DNA from: Hydrogenophaga intermedia
Lineage (GTDB): Bacteria > Pseudomonadota > Gammaproteobacteria > Burkholderiales > Burkholderiaceae_C
Direction: 5' to 3'
Assembly: GCF_023715105.1 (NCBI RefSeq)
Contig: NZ_JAMBNO010000008.1
Span: 62,001 to 126,000 of the forward strand
DNA: 64,000 bases
Numbering within the stretch: position 1 is the first letter of the stretch; the number at the start of each line of letters is the position of its first letter. Positions 10,262-18,328 of the stretch are shown here, one piece after another. A program made the position numbers and the translations under genes. The notes under the pieces were generated by a model, which saw only the letters and a program-made list of their open reading frames with translations, made no database searches and was not told where the DNA came from.

Positions 10262-11611
10262 ATGCAGCCAGACCCCGCTTCCGCCCGCACCGAACACGAC
10301 GCCTGGGGCGAGATCGCCATCCCCGCCAACGCCCCCTGGGGCGCGCAGACGCAGCGCGCCATCGAGCACTTCTCGATCTCCACCGAGCGCATGCCACCCG
10401 AGCTGATTCAAGCGCTGGCGCTGATCAAGCGCTGCGCGGCGCAGGTGAATGGCTCGCTCGGCGGGCTTGACGCGCCGGTGGCGGCGGCGATCGTGAAAGC
10501 GGCCGATGCCGTGATGGCCGGCCAGTGGTCCGACGCCTTTCCGCTCTCGGTATGGCAAAGCGGCTCGGGCACGCAGAGCAACATGAACATGAACGAGGTG
10601 CTGGCGCACCTGGCCTCGACCCCGGCGCGCGCGGTGCACCCCAACGACGAGGTCAACCTGGGCCAGTCGTCCAACGACGTGGTGCCCACCGCCATCCACG
10701 TGGCCGCGCTGCTGGGCTGCCAGCGCGCGCTGCTGCCCGCGCTGGACGCGCTGCACGATGCGCTGATGACCCAGGCCGAAGGGGTGCAGGACGTCCTCAA
10801 GACCGGCCGCACGCACCTGCAGGCCGCCCTGCCGCTAACGCTGGCGCAGGAGATGCGGGCCTGGGCGGTGCAGCTACATCACGCGCAGCGCGCGGTGAGC
10901 GAGGCCATGGTGGCCGCGCAGGGCCTGGCCATCGGCGGCACCGCGGTGGGCAGCGGCGCCAACACCCACCCGCAGTTCGGCGAGCGCATGGCGCAGGCTT
11001 TGAGCGAGGCCACCGGCCTGAGCCTGCGTCGCGCCGACGACCCGTTCGCCGCGCAGGCCGCGCACGATGCGCTGGTGCAACTGCACGCCGCTCTGCGCGC
11101 GCTTGCGATCGCCCTGCGCAAGATCGCCGACGACGTGCGCTGGATGGGCAGCCCCTGGCTCGGCGAGCTGCGCCTGCCGGCCAACGAACCGGGCAGTTCC
11201 ATCATGCCGGGCAAGGTGAACCCGACGCAGAGCGAATCGCTGCTCATGGTCACGGCGCAGGTGATGGGCAATGACGTCACCATCGGCTTCGCCAGCACGC
11301 TGGCCCAGTTCCAGATGCACGCGGCCAAGCCGGTGCTCGCGCTCAACCTGCTGCAGAGCATCCGCCTGTTGGCCGACGGCATGCGCAGCTTTGAGCGGCA
11401 TTGCGTGCGCGGCATGCAGGCCGACCGTGAACGCATCGCCTCGGCGCTGTCACCGGCGATGCTGCAGGCCACGTTGCTGGCCAAACACATCGGGCACGAA
11501 GAGGCGGCGGTGCTGTACCGCGAAGCGCAGGCCAAGGGGCGGCCTTTGCGCGAGCTGGTGGTGGAGCGCGGCCTCGCCAGTGGCGAGCAGTTCGACGCCT
11601 GGACTCAGTAG
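10262..11611 (+). CDS. fumC: Class II fumarate hydratase (FumC-like)
   Basis: A 449-residue member of the fumarase/aspartase superfamily; fumarases interconvert fumarate and L-malate in the TCA cycle. The N-terminus ('WGAQTQRAIEHFSIS') follows the FumC pattern, with 'SGSGTQSNMNMNEV', 'LGQSSNDVVPTAIH', 'GRTHLQAALPLTLAQE' (catalytic His in GRTH) and the signature 'GSSIMPGKVNPTQSE'. It is slightly shorter than E. coli FumC. The ATG at 10262 is preceded by 'CCGGAGAGCC'; an in-frame ATG at 10181 would add a segment without family similarity. Its last 7 bp overlap the convergent hydrolase gene. A related lyase activity cannot be fully excluded. Confidence 0.85.
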   Translation: MQPDPASARTEHDAWGEIAIPANAPWGAQTQRAIEHFSISTERMPPELIQALALIKRCAAQVNGSLGGLDAPVAAAIVKAADAVMAGQWSDAFPLSVWQSGSGTQSNMNMNEVLAHLASTPARAVHPNDEVNLGQSSNDVVPTAIHVAALLGCQRALLPALDALHDALMTQAEGVQDVLKTGRTHLQAALPLTLAQEMRAWAVQLHHAQRAVSEAMVAAQGLAIGGTAVGSGANTHPQFGERMAQALSEATGLSLRRADDPFAAQAAHDALVQLHAALRALAIALRKIADDVRWMGSPWLGELRLPANEPGSSIMPGKVNPTQSESLLMVTAQVMGNDVTIGFASTLAQFQMHAAKPVLALNLLQSIRLLADGMRSFERHCVRGMQADRERIASALSPAMLQATLLAKHIGHEEAAVLYREAQAKGRPLRELVVERGLASGEQFDAWTQ

Positions 11612-12426
11612 CGTGCGCCGCGCACGAATCGCGCGATGCCCTGCGCCACGTCCGCTTCCTGCTCGGCAAAGCCGTGCGGTGAGCGGCCCTCGCAAGCCTG
11701 CAGCGGATCCGCCGTGCGCACGCCTGGGCCGCCGGTGACGCTGACGGCTTGTGCACGCACGCTGCGCGTGGCGGCGATCACGCGGGCCGATTCGGTGGGC
11801 GGCGAGCGCAGGCAGTTGTCCTGCGCGTGCACCACCACGAGCAGCGGCTGGGCGATGTCGGCCAACGGCAGGTCGAACACCGAGTGCGCCACCCAGGGCT
11901 TGCGTGCGCGCGGGTCGCCCAGCACCACGGCCGAGGTCAGCACCACGCCGTCGGGCGCGGCGTCGCCTTTCAAACGCGCCGCGGCGTTCACGGCCGAGAT
12001 GGCGCCACGGCTGGTGCCAACCACCCACACCGCGCCGCCACCGCGTGCACGCACGGCGGCGATCACCCGGCCCAGCTCGTCGGCGTGCGCGGCCAGCACG
12101 CGGTGGCCACCCAGGCCGTCCGGGCCCTGGTGGCTGCGCGGTGCGTCCACGAACACCGTGCCCAGCCCCTGTGCCTGGAACAACGGCAGCGAGCGGTTGA
12201 GCGAGTTGCCCTTGAGCTGCTGCGCACAGCCCTGCGCATCCAGATCGGCGTGGCCGCCACCACCGGGCAGCAGCAACAGCGTGACGGGCGGTTGCGCCGT
12301 GGGTGCGACGTAGGCCGCGCGCAACTCGCCCGATGCGGCGGTGGCGATGGACAGCACCTCGCCGCAGCCCTGCGCCTGCGCCGCGCTGGCAATCAACAAG
12401 CTCAGCAACAGGGCAGGGTGGCGCAT
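11605..12426 (-). CDS. Exported alpha/beta hydrolase
   Basis: A 273-residue protein with a short Sec signal peptide ('LLLSLLIASAAQAQ') and an alpha/beta-hydrolase core: oxyanion strand 'TLLLLPGGGGHAD', nucleophile elbow 'VVGTSRGAIS' with Ser in G-x-S-x-G, and a possible acid strand 'PLLVVVHAQDN'. Cysteines in the mature part could form disulfides, consistent with a periplasmic location. The start at 12426 follows AGAGAAGG; the longer in-frame start at 12480 would bury the signal sequence and lie inside pcaF. The gene follows pcaF by 13 bp on the same strand, but nothing links it to the beta-ketoadipate pathway. The substrate is unknown. Confidence 0.75.
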   Translation of the reverse strand: MRHPALLLSLLIASAAQAQGCGEVLSIATAASGELRAAYVAPTAQPPVTLLLLPGGGGHADLDAQGCAQQLKGNSLNRSLPLFQAQGLGTVFVDAPRSHQGPDGLGGHRVLAAHADELGRVIAAVRARGGGAVWVVGTSRGAISAVNAAARLKGDAAPDGVVLTSAVVLGDPRARKPWVAHSVFDLPLADIAQPLLVVVHAQDNCLRSPPTESARVIAATRSVRAQAVSVTGGPGVRTADPLQACEGRSPHGFAEQEADVAQGIARFVRGARY

Positions 12427-12439
12427 GGACCTTCTCTGG

Positions 12440-13645
12440 TCAGACCTTTTCGACGATGAGCGCAATGCCTTGGCCCACACCGATGCACATGGTGCACAGC
12501 GCGTAGCGCCCGCCCGTGTGGTGCAGGCGGTTCACCGCGGTGGTGACCAGGCGCGCGCCGCTGGCGCCCAGCGGGTGGCCGAGCGCGATGGCGCCGCCCC
12601 AGGCGTTCACGCGCGCGTCGTCATCTTTCAGGCCCAGCATGCGCAGCACGGCGATGCCTTGCGCCGCGAAGGCTTCGTTGAGTTCGATCACGTCGATCTG
12701 ATCGAGCTTCAAGCCGGTGAGGGCGAGCACCTTCTCGGTGGCCGGCGCGGGGCCGATGCCCATGACGCGCGGCGCCACGCCGGCGGTGGCCATGCCCACC
12801 ACGCGCGCCTTCGGCGTGAGGCCGTTCTTCGCGGCAGTGGCCTCATCGGCCAGCAGCAGCGCGCACGAACCGTCGTTCACGCCGCTGGCGTTGCCGGCCG
12901 TCACGCTGCCCTCGGGCGTGACCACGCCCTTGAGTTTGGCCAGCGCCTCCAGGCTGGTCTCGCGCGGGTGCTCGTCCTGGCTCACCACAATGGGGTCGCC
13001 CTTTTTCTGCGGGATGGTCACGGGCACGATCTCGCGCGCCAGGTGGCCGGCCTTCTGCGCCGCCACCGCCTTGAGCTGGCTGGCCAGGGCCATGCGGTCC
13101 TGCGCTTCGCGCTCGATCTTGTGGTCGATGGCCACGTTCTCGGCCGTCTCGGGCATGGAGTCGACGCCGTACTGCGCCTTCATCAGCTTGTTGACGAAGC
13201 GCCAGCCGATGGTGGTGTCGTACACGGCATTGGCGCGGCTGAAGGCACTCTCGGCCTTGGGCATCACGAAGGGCGCGCGGCTCATGCTCTCCACGCCGCC
13301 CGCAATCATCAGGCCCGCCTCGCCCGCCTTGATGGCGCGCGCCGCGCTGCCCACCGCGTCCAGGCCCGAGCCGCACAGGCGGTTGATGGTGGCGCCCGGC
13401 ACGTCGATCGGCAGGCCGGCCAGCAGCGCGGCCATGCGGGCCACGTTGCGGTTGTCCTCACCGGCCTGGTTGGCGCAGCCGTAGAGCACGTCGGCCACGG
13501 CGGCCCAGTCCACATTGGGGTTGCGCGCCATCAGCGCCTTGATGGGCAGGGCGGCGAGGTCGTCGGTGCGCACGCTGGAGAGCGCGCCGCCGTATCGGCC
13601 GAAGGGGGTGCGGATGGCGTCGCAGATGAAGGCTTGTTTCGTCAT
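12440..13645 (-). CDS. pcaF: 3-oxoadipyl-CoA thiolase
   Basis: A 401-residue thiolase that cleaves 3-oxoadipyl-CoA to succinyl-CoA and acetyl-CoA, the last step of the beta-ketoadipate pathway. The acyl-accepting cysteine is Cys91 in 'NRLCGSGLDAVG'; the C-terminal 'GHPLGASGAR' and 'CTMCIGVGQG' supply the other catalytic His and Cys. The segment 'GCANQAGEDNRNVARMA' is characteristic of PcaF/PaaJ rather than of biosynthetic acetoacetyl-CoA thiolases. The ATG is preceded by GGAGA, and the gene lies 19 bp after pcaJ in the same operon, with pcaI first. That context makes the substrate assignment strong. Confidence 0.92.
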   Translation of the reverse strand: MTKQAFICDAIRTPFGRYGGALSSVRTDDLAALPIKALMARNPNVDWAAVADVLYGCANQAGEDNRNVARMAALLAGLPIDVPGATINRLCGSGLDAVGSAARAIKAGEAGLMIAGGVESMSRAPFVMPKAESAFSRANAVYDTTIGWRFVNKLMKAQYGVDSMPETAENVAIDHKIEREAQDRMALASQLKAVAAQKAGHLAREIVPVTIPQKKGDPIVVSQDEHPRETSLEALAKLKGVVTPEGSVTAGNASGVNDGSCALLLADEATAAKNGLTPKARVVGMATAGVAPRVMGIGPAPATEKVLALTGLKLDQIDVIELNEAFAAQGIAVLRMLGLKDDDARVNAWGGAIALGHPLGASGARLVTTAVNRLHHTGGRYALCTMCIGVGQGIALIVEKV

Positions 13646-13664
13646 GGGGTCTCCGGAGAAAAAT

Positions 13665-14309
13665 TCAGGCGGCAGTGATTGGCAGGCCGACCAGGCGCTG
13701 CAGTTCGTCGAGCGACAGGCCGTCCACCGCGTCGATCAGCTTCAAGCCTTGCGGCGTGCATTCGAGCGTGGCGAGGTCGCTGTAGATGCGCTTCACACAG
13801 CCGATGCCGGTGAGCGGGTAGCTGCATTGCGCCACGATCTTGCTCTCGCCCTTCTTGGTGAGCAGGTCCATCATCACCCAGGTCTGCTTGGCGCCGATGG
13901 CGAGATCCATCGCGCCGCCCACGGCCGGGATGCTGCCGGGCTCGCCGGTGCTCCAGTTGGCCAGGTCGCCCGTGGCCGAAACCTGGAAGGCGCCGAGCAC
14001 GCAGATGTCGAGATGGCCGCCGCGCATCATGCCGAAGCTGTCGGCGTGGTGGAAGAAGGCGCCGCCGGCGAGCAGCGTCACCGGCTGCTTGCCGGCGTTG
14101 ATGAGGTCGTAATCTTCCTGCCCCGCGGCCGGCGCCGGGCCCATGCCCAGGATGCCGTTCTCGCTGTGCAGGATCACCTCGCGCCCGGCGGGTATGTGGT
14201 TGGCCACCAGCGTGGGCTGGCCGATGCCGAGGTTGACGTAGGCGCCGTCGTGGATGTCCTGCGCCACGCGCTTGGCAAGCTCGTCTTTCGTTCGCTTCAC
14301 GTAGCTCAT
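13665..14309 (-). CDS. pcaJ: 3-oxoadipate CoA-transferase subunit B
   Basis: A 214-residue beta subunit of the succinyl-CoA:3-oxoadipate CoA-transferase. The catalytic glutamate is Glu50 in 'LHSENGILGMGP', the SENG motif of family I CoA transferases; 'NLGIGQPTLVANHI' and 'GGAFFHHADSF' are also typical. With PcaI it transfers CoA from succinyl-CoA to 3-oxoadipate. Its ATG overlaps the pcaI stop (ATGA, 14306-14309), so synthesis of the two subunits is probably coupled. SCOT-type enzymes acting on acetoacetate look similar, but the adjoining pcaF and pcaR favour 3-oxoadipate. Confidence 0.9.
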   Translation of the reverse strand: MSYVKRTKDELAKRVAQDIHDGAYVNLGIGQPTLVANHIPAGREVILHSENGILGMGPAPAAGQEDYDLINAGKQPVTLLAGGAFFHHADSFGMMRGGHLDICVLGAFQVSATGDLANWSTGEPGSIPAVGGAMDLAIGAKQTWVMMDLLTKKGESKIVAQCSYPLTGIGCVKRIYSDLATLECTPQGLKLIDAVDGLSLDELQRLVGLPITAA

Positions 14310-15022
14310 GCGGCCTCCTTGAAGCCACCGGCCTGCGTGACGGTGCGCGGCACCTGCACGACGGCGCTCACGTGGATGCCGGGGGTGACGATGGTTTCGG
14401 GGTCGAGTGTGCCGAGTTCGGCGATCTCGAACACGCTGGCGATGGTGCGCTTGGCTGCGGTGGCCATCACCGGGCCGAAATTGCGCGCGGCCTTGCGGTA
14501 GGTGAGGTTGCCCCAGCGGTCGCCGCGCTCGGCCTTGATGAACGCCACATCGCCATGGATCGGGTACTCCAGCACATAGGGCCGGCCGTTGATCACGCGC
14601 GTCTCCTTGGGCGAGCCATCGGCGTTCTTGGCAAGTTCGGTGCCGAAGCCCGTGGGGGTGAAGAAGGCGCCGATGCCCGCGCCCGCGGCGCGCAACCGCT
14701 CGGCCAGGTTGCCCTGCGGCACCAGTTCCAGCTCCAGCGCGCCGCTGCGGTACAGGCCATCGAACACGTGGCTGTCGGCCTGGCGCGGAAAGCTGCAGAT
14801 GATCTTGCGCACGCGCCCGGCCTTGAGCAACGCAGCCAGCCCGTGGTCGCCGTTGCCGGCGTTGTTGTTCACCACGGTCAGGTCGCGCGCGCCCTGTTCG
14901 ATCAGGCCGTCGATGAGTTCGTTGGGAATGCCGGCGGTGCCGAAGCCGCCAATGAGCACGGTGGCGCCATCGCGCACACCGTGCAGGGCCTCGGCCACCG
15001 AGGCAGCGATCTTGTTGATCAC
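14306..15022 (-). CDS. pcaI: 3-oxoadipate CoA-transferase subunit A
   Basis: A 238-residue alpha subunit of the CoA-transferase completed by PcaJ. The CoA-binding glycine loop is 'VLIGGFGTAGIPNELIDGL'; 'VVNNNAGNGDHGLA' and 'FPRQADSHVFDGLY' are typical family segments. Translation starts at GTG 15022, preceded by GGAGACAAG at 15027-15035 on the minus strand. It is the promoter-proximal gene of pcaI-pcaJ-pcaF and diverges from pcaR across an 85-bp gap that holds a PcaU-type operator, so induction by a pathway intermediate through PcaR is likely. Confidence 0.9.
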   Translation of the reverse strand: MINKIAASVAEALHGVRDGATVLIGGFGTAGIPNELIDGLIEQGARDLTVVNNNAGNGDHGLAALLKAGRVRKIICSFPRQADSHVFDGLYRSGALELELVPQGNLAERLRAAGAGIGAFFTPTGFGTELAKNADGSPKETRVINGRPYVLEYPIHGDVAFIKAERGDRWGNLTYRKAARNFGPVMATAAKRTIASVFEIAELGTLDPETIVTPGIHVSAVVQVPRTVTQAGGFKEAA

Positions 15023-15058
15023 GGGACTTGTCTCCAGTGAAGGGTTGATGTTCTAATG

Positions 15059-15087
15059 ACGAACAATTGTTCGATTAACGAACCATT
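15059..15087. promoter_or_regulatory. PcaR/PcaU-type operator between pcaI and pcaR
   Basis: A perfect 14-bp palindrome, CGAACAATTGTTCG, lies at 15060-15073. The half-site ACGAAC (15059-15064) recurs as a direct copy at 15078-15083. A palindrome plus one direct copy is the layout described for PcaU/PobR-class IclR regulators. The element sits in the middle of the 85-bp divergent region, so one site could serve both promoters. Assignment to PcaR is inference from position and architecture. Confidence 0.7.
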
Positions 15088-15107
15088 CTAGACGCCCACC
15101 CCAGACC

Positions 15108-15914
15108 ATGGCAACCCGCGCCCGTCGCGAACCCGACGCCCCCACGCCTGGTGATGGCTACGTGCAATCCTTCGCCCGCGGGCTGGAGGTGATCCGCTCC
15201 TTCAGCGCCGAGGCGAGCGTGCAGACGCTCTCCGAAGTGGCCGCACGCAGCGGCCTCACGCGTGCAGGCGCGAGGCGCATCCTGCTCACGCTGCAGGCGC
15301 TGGGCTACGTGCACAGCGACGGCAAACACTACCGCCTGACGCCGCGCATCCTGGAGCTGGGCTTTTCCTACCTCACGGCGCTGCCGATCTGGAACCTGGC
15401 CGAGCCGGTGATGGAGCGGCTCGCCGACGACGTGGGCGAGAGCTGCTCCGCCGCCGTGCTCGACGGCACGGACATCGTCTATGTGCTGCGCGTGCACACC
15501 CACAAGATCATGGCCATCAACCTGAACGTGGGCACGCGCCTGCCCGCCTGGTGCACTTCATTGGGCCGGGTGCTGCTGGCGGGTCTGGACGACGCCGAGG
15601 TGAAAGCACGCCTGAAGGCGAGTGACATCCGCGCCAACACGCGGCACACCGCCACCGACATGGGCGAGTTGCTGGCGCGCGTGCAGCAGGTGCGCCGCCA
15701 GGGCTGGGCGCTGGTGAACCAGGAACTGGAGGAGGGCCTGATCTCCATCGCCGCGCCGGTGAAGAACCGGGCGGGAGCGGTGGTGGCGGCGCTCAACGTG
15801 TCGGGGCAGGCGAACCGCACTTCGGCGGCGGTGATGAAGGACAGCATGTTGCCGAAGCTGCGGGCGGCGGCGGATGAGGTGTCTGCGTTGTTGGCGCAAA
15901 CCGGTCGGGCTTGA
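15108..15914 (+). CDS. pcaR: IclR-family regulator of the beta-ketoadipate genes (PcaR/PcaU/PobR type)
   Basis: A 268-residue IclR regulator. The N-terminal segment 'YVQSFARGLEVIRSFSAEA' and the winged helix around residues 40-70 ('LSEVAARSGLTRAGARRILL') match the PcaR/PcaU/PobR subfamily, as does 'LEELGFSYLT'-like sequence at the linker ('ILELGFSYLTALPIW'). The C-terminal effector domain ends with 'AAPVKNRAGAVVAALNVSG'. These regulators usually activate pca genes in response to protocatechuate or 3-oxoadipate. Divergence from pcaIJF and the palindromic operator between them support the same role here. The gene is followed by 134 bp of non-coding DNA and then the left end of an insertion sequence. 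Confidence 0.88.
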   Translation: MATRARREPDAPTPGDGYVQSFARGLEVIRSFSAEASVQTLSEVAARSGLTRAGARRILLTLQALGYVHSDGKHYRLTPRILELGFSYLTALPIWNLAEPVMERLADDVGESCSAAVLDGTDIVYVLRVHTHKIMAINLNVGTRLPAWCTSLGRVLLAGLDDAEVKARLKASDIRANTRHTATDMGELLARVQQVRRQGWALVNQELEEGLISIAAPVKNRAGAVVAALNVSGQANRTSAAVMKDSMLPKLRAAADEVSALLAQTGRA

Positions 15915-16048
15915 GTTTGCTCGGCCAGTGGCGGGGTGGCGCACGTGACGAGCAAAGGCAAGGTGTCGAATACGATGGCGCCTATCGGCCAGGAGCGGGC
16001 GGTCATCCTGCAGGACGCCCCTCTGTAACCGTCGATGCCGAGAGGCCC

Positions 16049-17742
16049 GCTTTGGGCCGAGGCTGTGTGAAAACCCTCTGCACTTTTCGATGATGTCCTT
16101 CTAGAGTTGCGGCATCGCAATTTCCGGAGTCGCGATGCCCCGATTCATCGAAGGCCAGGACCGCCACCAGGTGACGTTGCTGCCCGAGTGTCTGGACGAC
16201 TTCGTTGCCGAGGACAACCCGGTGCGCGTGGTCGATGCGTTCGTGAGCGAGCTGGACCTGGCGGCGCTTGGGTTCGACGGCGCTGAGCCAGCAGCCACCG
16301 GGCGCCCCGCCTACCACCCGGCGGTGCTGCTCAAGGTCTATCTCTACGGCTACCTCAATCGAGTGCAGTCCAGCCGTCGCCTGGAGCGTGAATGCCAGCG
16401 CAACGTGGAGCTGATGTGGCTCACGCAGCGGCTGGCGCCCGACTTCAAGACGATTGCCGACTTCCGCCGCGACAACGGCCAAGGCATTCGCAACGTTTGC
16501 CGGCGCTTCGTCGAACTCTGCCGTGACCTCAAGCTCTTTGGCCAATCCCTGGTCGCCATCGACGGCAGCAAGTTCAAAGCGGTGAACTCGCGCGACAGAA
16601 ACTTCACCGCCGGCAAGATCGACAAGCGCCAGCAGCAGATCGAGGAGAGCATTCACCGCTACCTGGTGGCACTGGACACGGCCGATCGCACACAGCCGGT
16701 CGAGTTCGAAGCCAAGACCCAGCGCCTCAAGGGAAAGATCGAACTGCTGCGTCAGCAAATGCGCGTGCTCGATGGGGTGCGTGATCAACTGCGCGAGCAG
16801 CCCGACGGCCAGTTGTCCATGACCGACCCCGATGCCCGCTCCATGGCCACCACCGCGCGCGCTTCGGGCATCGTGGGCTACAACGTACAGGTCGCCGTCG
16901 ACAGCGAGCATCACCTCGTGGTGGCGCACGAGGTGACCAATCGCGGGCACGACCGCGACGCACTTGCGCCCATGGCCAAGGCCGCACGCGAAGCAATGGA
17001 CCGTAAGAGATTGCGTGCCATTGCCGATCGCGGTTACTACAGCGCGCCTCAGATCAAGGCTTGTGTCGAGGCGGGTGTGGCGGTGATCCTGCCCAAACCC
17101 ACGACCTCCGGCGCCAGAGCCGCTGGGCGCTTCGACCGATCAGACTTCATCTACATCGCCAAGGACGACGAGTACCTGTGCCCTGCAGGTCAGCGGGCCA
17201 TCTACCGCTTTACCCGTGAGGAGAATGGTCTGCAACTCAGGCGCTACTGGAGCAGTGCGTGCCCGCAATGCCCGATGAAGACGCAATGCACGCCCAGCGC
17301 TCACAGGCGCATCAGCCGTTGGGAGCACGAGACGGTTCTGGAGGCGGCGCAGCGGCGCCTGGACCGAATGCCGCAGGCCATGCGGGTGCGCAGGCGCACG
17401 GTGGAACATGTATTCGGGACCTTCAAGCACTGGATGGGCCACACCCACTTCCTGACCAGGCGACTGGGCGGCGTGAGCACGGAGGTGAGCCTGACTGTGC
17501 TGGCCTACAACCTCAAGCGCTTGCTCGCCATCCTCGGGTTCGAGGACATGATGAAAGCGATGCGACTGGTGAGGGCGTAAGCCCTTTTGCCTCCAATCGC
17601 GCCCTCAGGACCAGCTGCAGAGGCCTTGAAACCTCACAGAGACGCCCATACGCGGCATGACAGGTCAAAACCGGAAGAACCGCCATCAAGTGCAATCACG
17701 TGGATGCGCTCAACTCGTTTCCACACAGCCTCGGCCCCAAGC
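16049..17742 (+). mobile_element. IS1182-type insertion sequence with 26-bp imperfect inverted repeats
   Basis: The transposase gene is bracketed by terminal inverted repeats at 16049-16074 and 17717-17742; read inwards they match at 24 of 26 positions around the core GGGCCGAGGCTGTGTG. The element is about 1.69 kb, usual for the IS1182 group. I see no target-site duplication, so the exact outer ends are uncertain by a few bases. The element lies in intergenic DNA between pcaR and the response regulator gene, and breaks no gene that I can recognise. The 134 bp before it and the 62 bp beyond its right end contain nothing coding that I can identify. Confidence 0.82.
16135..17580 (+). CDS. IS1182-family transposase
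   Basis: A 481-residue transposase, full length for the family, with no frameshift or stop. The N-terminal DUF772-like region contains 'YHPAVLLKVYLYGYLNRVQS' and 'ADFRRDN'. The DDE nuclease core follows, with Asp in 'VAIDGSKFKAVNS', Asp in 'AIADRGYYSA' and a C-terminal Glu-bearing region 'RRTVEHVFGTFKHWMG'. A cysteine cluster (CPAG, CPQCPMKTQC) lies between the second Asp and the end. With intact inverted repeats on both sides the element may still be mobile. The ATG sits 61 bp inside the left repeat. Confidence 0.9.
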   Translation: MPRFIEGQDRHQVTLLPECLDDFVAEDNPVRVVDAFVSELDLAALGFDGAEPAATGRPAYHPAVLLKVYLYGYLNRVQSSRRLERECQRNVELMWLTQRLAPDFKTIADFRRDNGQGIRNVCRRFVELCRDLKLFGQSLVAIDGSKFKAVNSRDRNFTAGKIDKRQQQIEESIHRYLVALDTADRTQPVEFEAKTQRLKGKIELLRQQMRVLDGVRDQLREQPDGQLSMTDPDARSMATTARASGIVGYNVQVAVDSEHHLVVAHEVTNRGHDRDALAPMAKAAREAMDRKRLRAIADRGYYSAPQIKACVEAGVAVILPKPTTSGARAAGRFDRSDFIYIAKDDEYLCPAGQRAIYRFTREENGLQLRRYWSSACPQCPMKTQCTPSAHRRISRWEHETVLEAAQRRLDRMPQAMRVRRRTVEHVFGTFKHWMGHTHFLTRRLGGVSTEVSLTVLAYNLKRLLAILGFEDMMKAMRLVRA

Positions 17743-17804
17743 AGAACTTCCAGGGTCCAAGTCCAGCGAGGCGCGAACACCGCTGCCGCGCCAACCACGT
17801 TCCC

Positions 17805-17845
17805 GTCAGGCGAGGCGCCATGCCGGGCACAGCCCCTCGCCTGAC
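17805..17845. terminator. Stem-loop downstream of the response regulator gene
   Basis: A perfect 11-bp inverted repeat, GTCAGGCGAGG at 17805-17815 and its complement at 17835-17845, encloses a 19-nt loop. It lies 42 bp after the stop of the minus-strand response regulator and could end that transcript, though no T-tract follows. The remainder of 17581-17887 holds the right end of the IS and an 8-bp tandem repeat; I see no gene in it. Confidence 0.4.
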
Positions 17846-17847
17846 GC

Positions 17848-17879
17848 CCGCCAACCCGCCAACCCGCCAACCCGCCAGA
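17848..17879. repeat. 8-bp tandem repeat, nearly four copies of CCGCCAAC
   Basis: The unit CCGCCAAC occurs three times in succession from 17848 to 17871, with a fourth partial copy to 17879. It lies between the stem-loop and the 3' end of the response regulator gene and is outside any coding region, so copy-number slippage would not affect a protein. Confidence 0.7.
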
Positions 17880-17887
17880 GCACCCGC

Positions 17888-18328
17888 TCACCGCTGCGGC
17901 GGGGGTTCGTTGGTCGCCAGCCAGTACACGCCCAGCCGCGCCACCGTGTCAGCGAATTCTGCGAAGTCCACTGGCTTCTGCACGAAGCTGTTGCAGCCGT
18001 TCTCATAGCTGCCGAGCCGATCGCGTTGCTCGTCGGACGAGGTCAGCATCACCACCGGCAGCAGTTCCGTGCGGGGGTCGGCGCGCAGGCGTTCCAGCAC
18101 TTCCAGGCCCGACAGCCGTGGCAGGCTGATGTCCAGCAGCACCACGGTGGGCAGGTCGGGGCCTTCGCGGTCCGCGAATTCGCCGGCCCGGAACAGGTAG
18201 TCGAGTGCCTGCTGGCCATCGCGCGCCACGTCGATGCGGTTGGCGACATGCGCCTTGCGCAGCGCGCGCAGCGTGAGCAGCTCGTCTTGCGGGTTGTCTT
18301 CGACGAGCAGGATGGTCTTCATGTTCAT
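17888..18328 (-). CDS. Single-domain response regulator (Rcp1/CheY-like)
   Basis: A 146-residue receiver domain without an output domain. The acidic pocket is in 'ILLVEDNPQDE', the phospho-acceptor is Asp66 in 'VVLLDISLP', the conserved Thr is in 'VVMLTSSDEQ' and the Lys is Lys118 in 'FVQKPVDF'. The spacing between acidic pocket and Asp66 is long, as in Rcp1-type regulators that partner phytochrome-like or PAS histidine kinases. Its ATG (18328) overlaps the stop of the upstream kinase gene (ATGA, 18325-18328), so kinase and regulator are a pair. Because the kinase frame is interrupted, this regulator may have lost its cognate partner. Confidence 0.88.
   Translation of the reverse strand: MNMKTILLVEDNPQDELLTLRALRKAHVANRIDVARDGQQALDYLFRAGEFADREGPDLPTVVLLDISLPRLSGLEVLERLRADPRTELLPVVMLTSSDEQRDRLGSYENGCNSFVQKPVDFAEFADTVARLGVYWLATNEPPPQR

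Noticed and set aside
15975..16028. 17-residue frame starting ATG before the IS element
   Set aside because: Too short, without a ribosome-binding site or any similarity; no truncated gene was recognised on either side of the insertion.
17848..17879. Regularly spaced short repeat as a possible CRISPR
   Set aside because: The units are 8 bp and directly adjacent with no spacers; it is a simple tandem repeat, and no cas gene is present.
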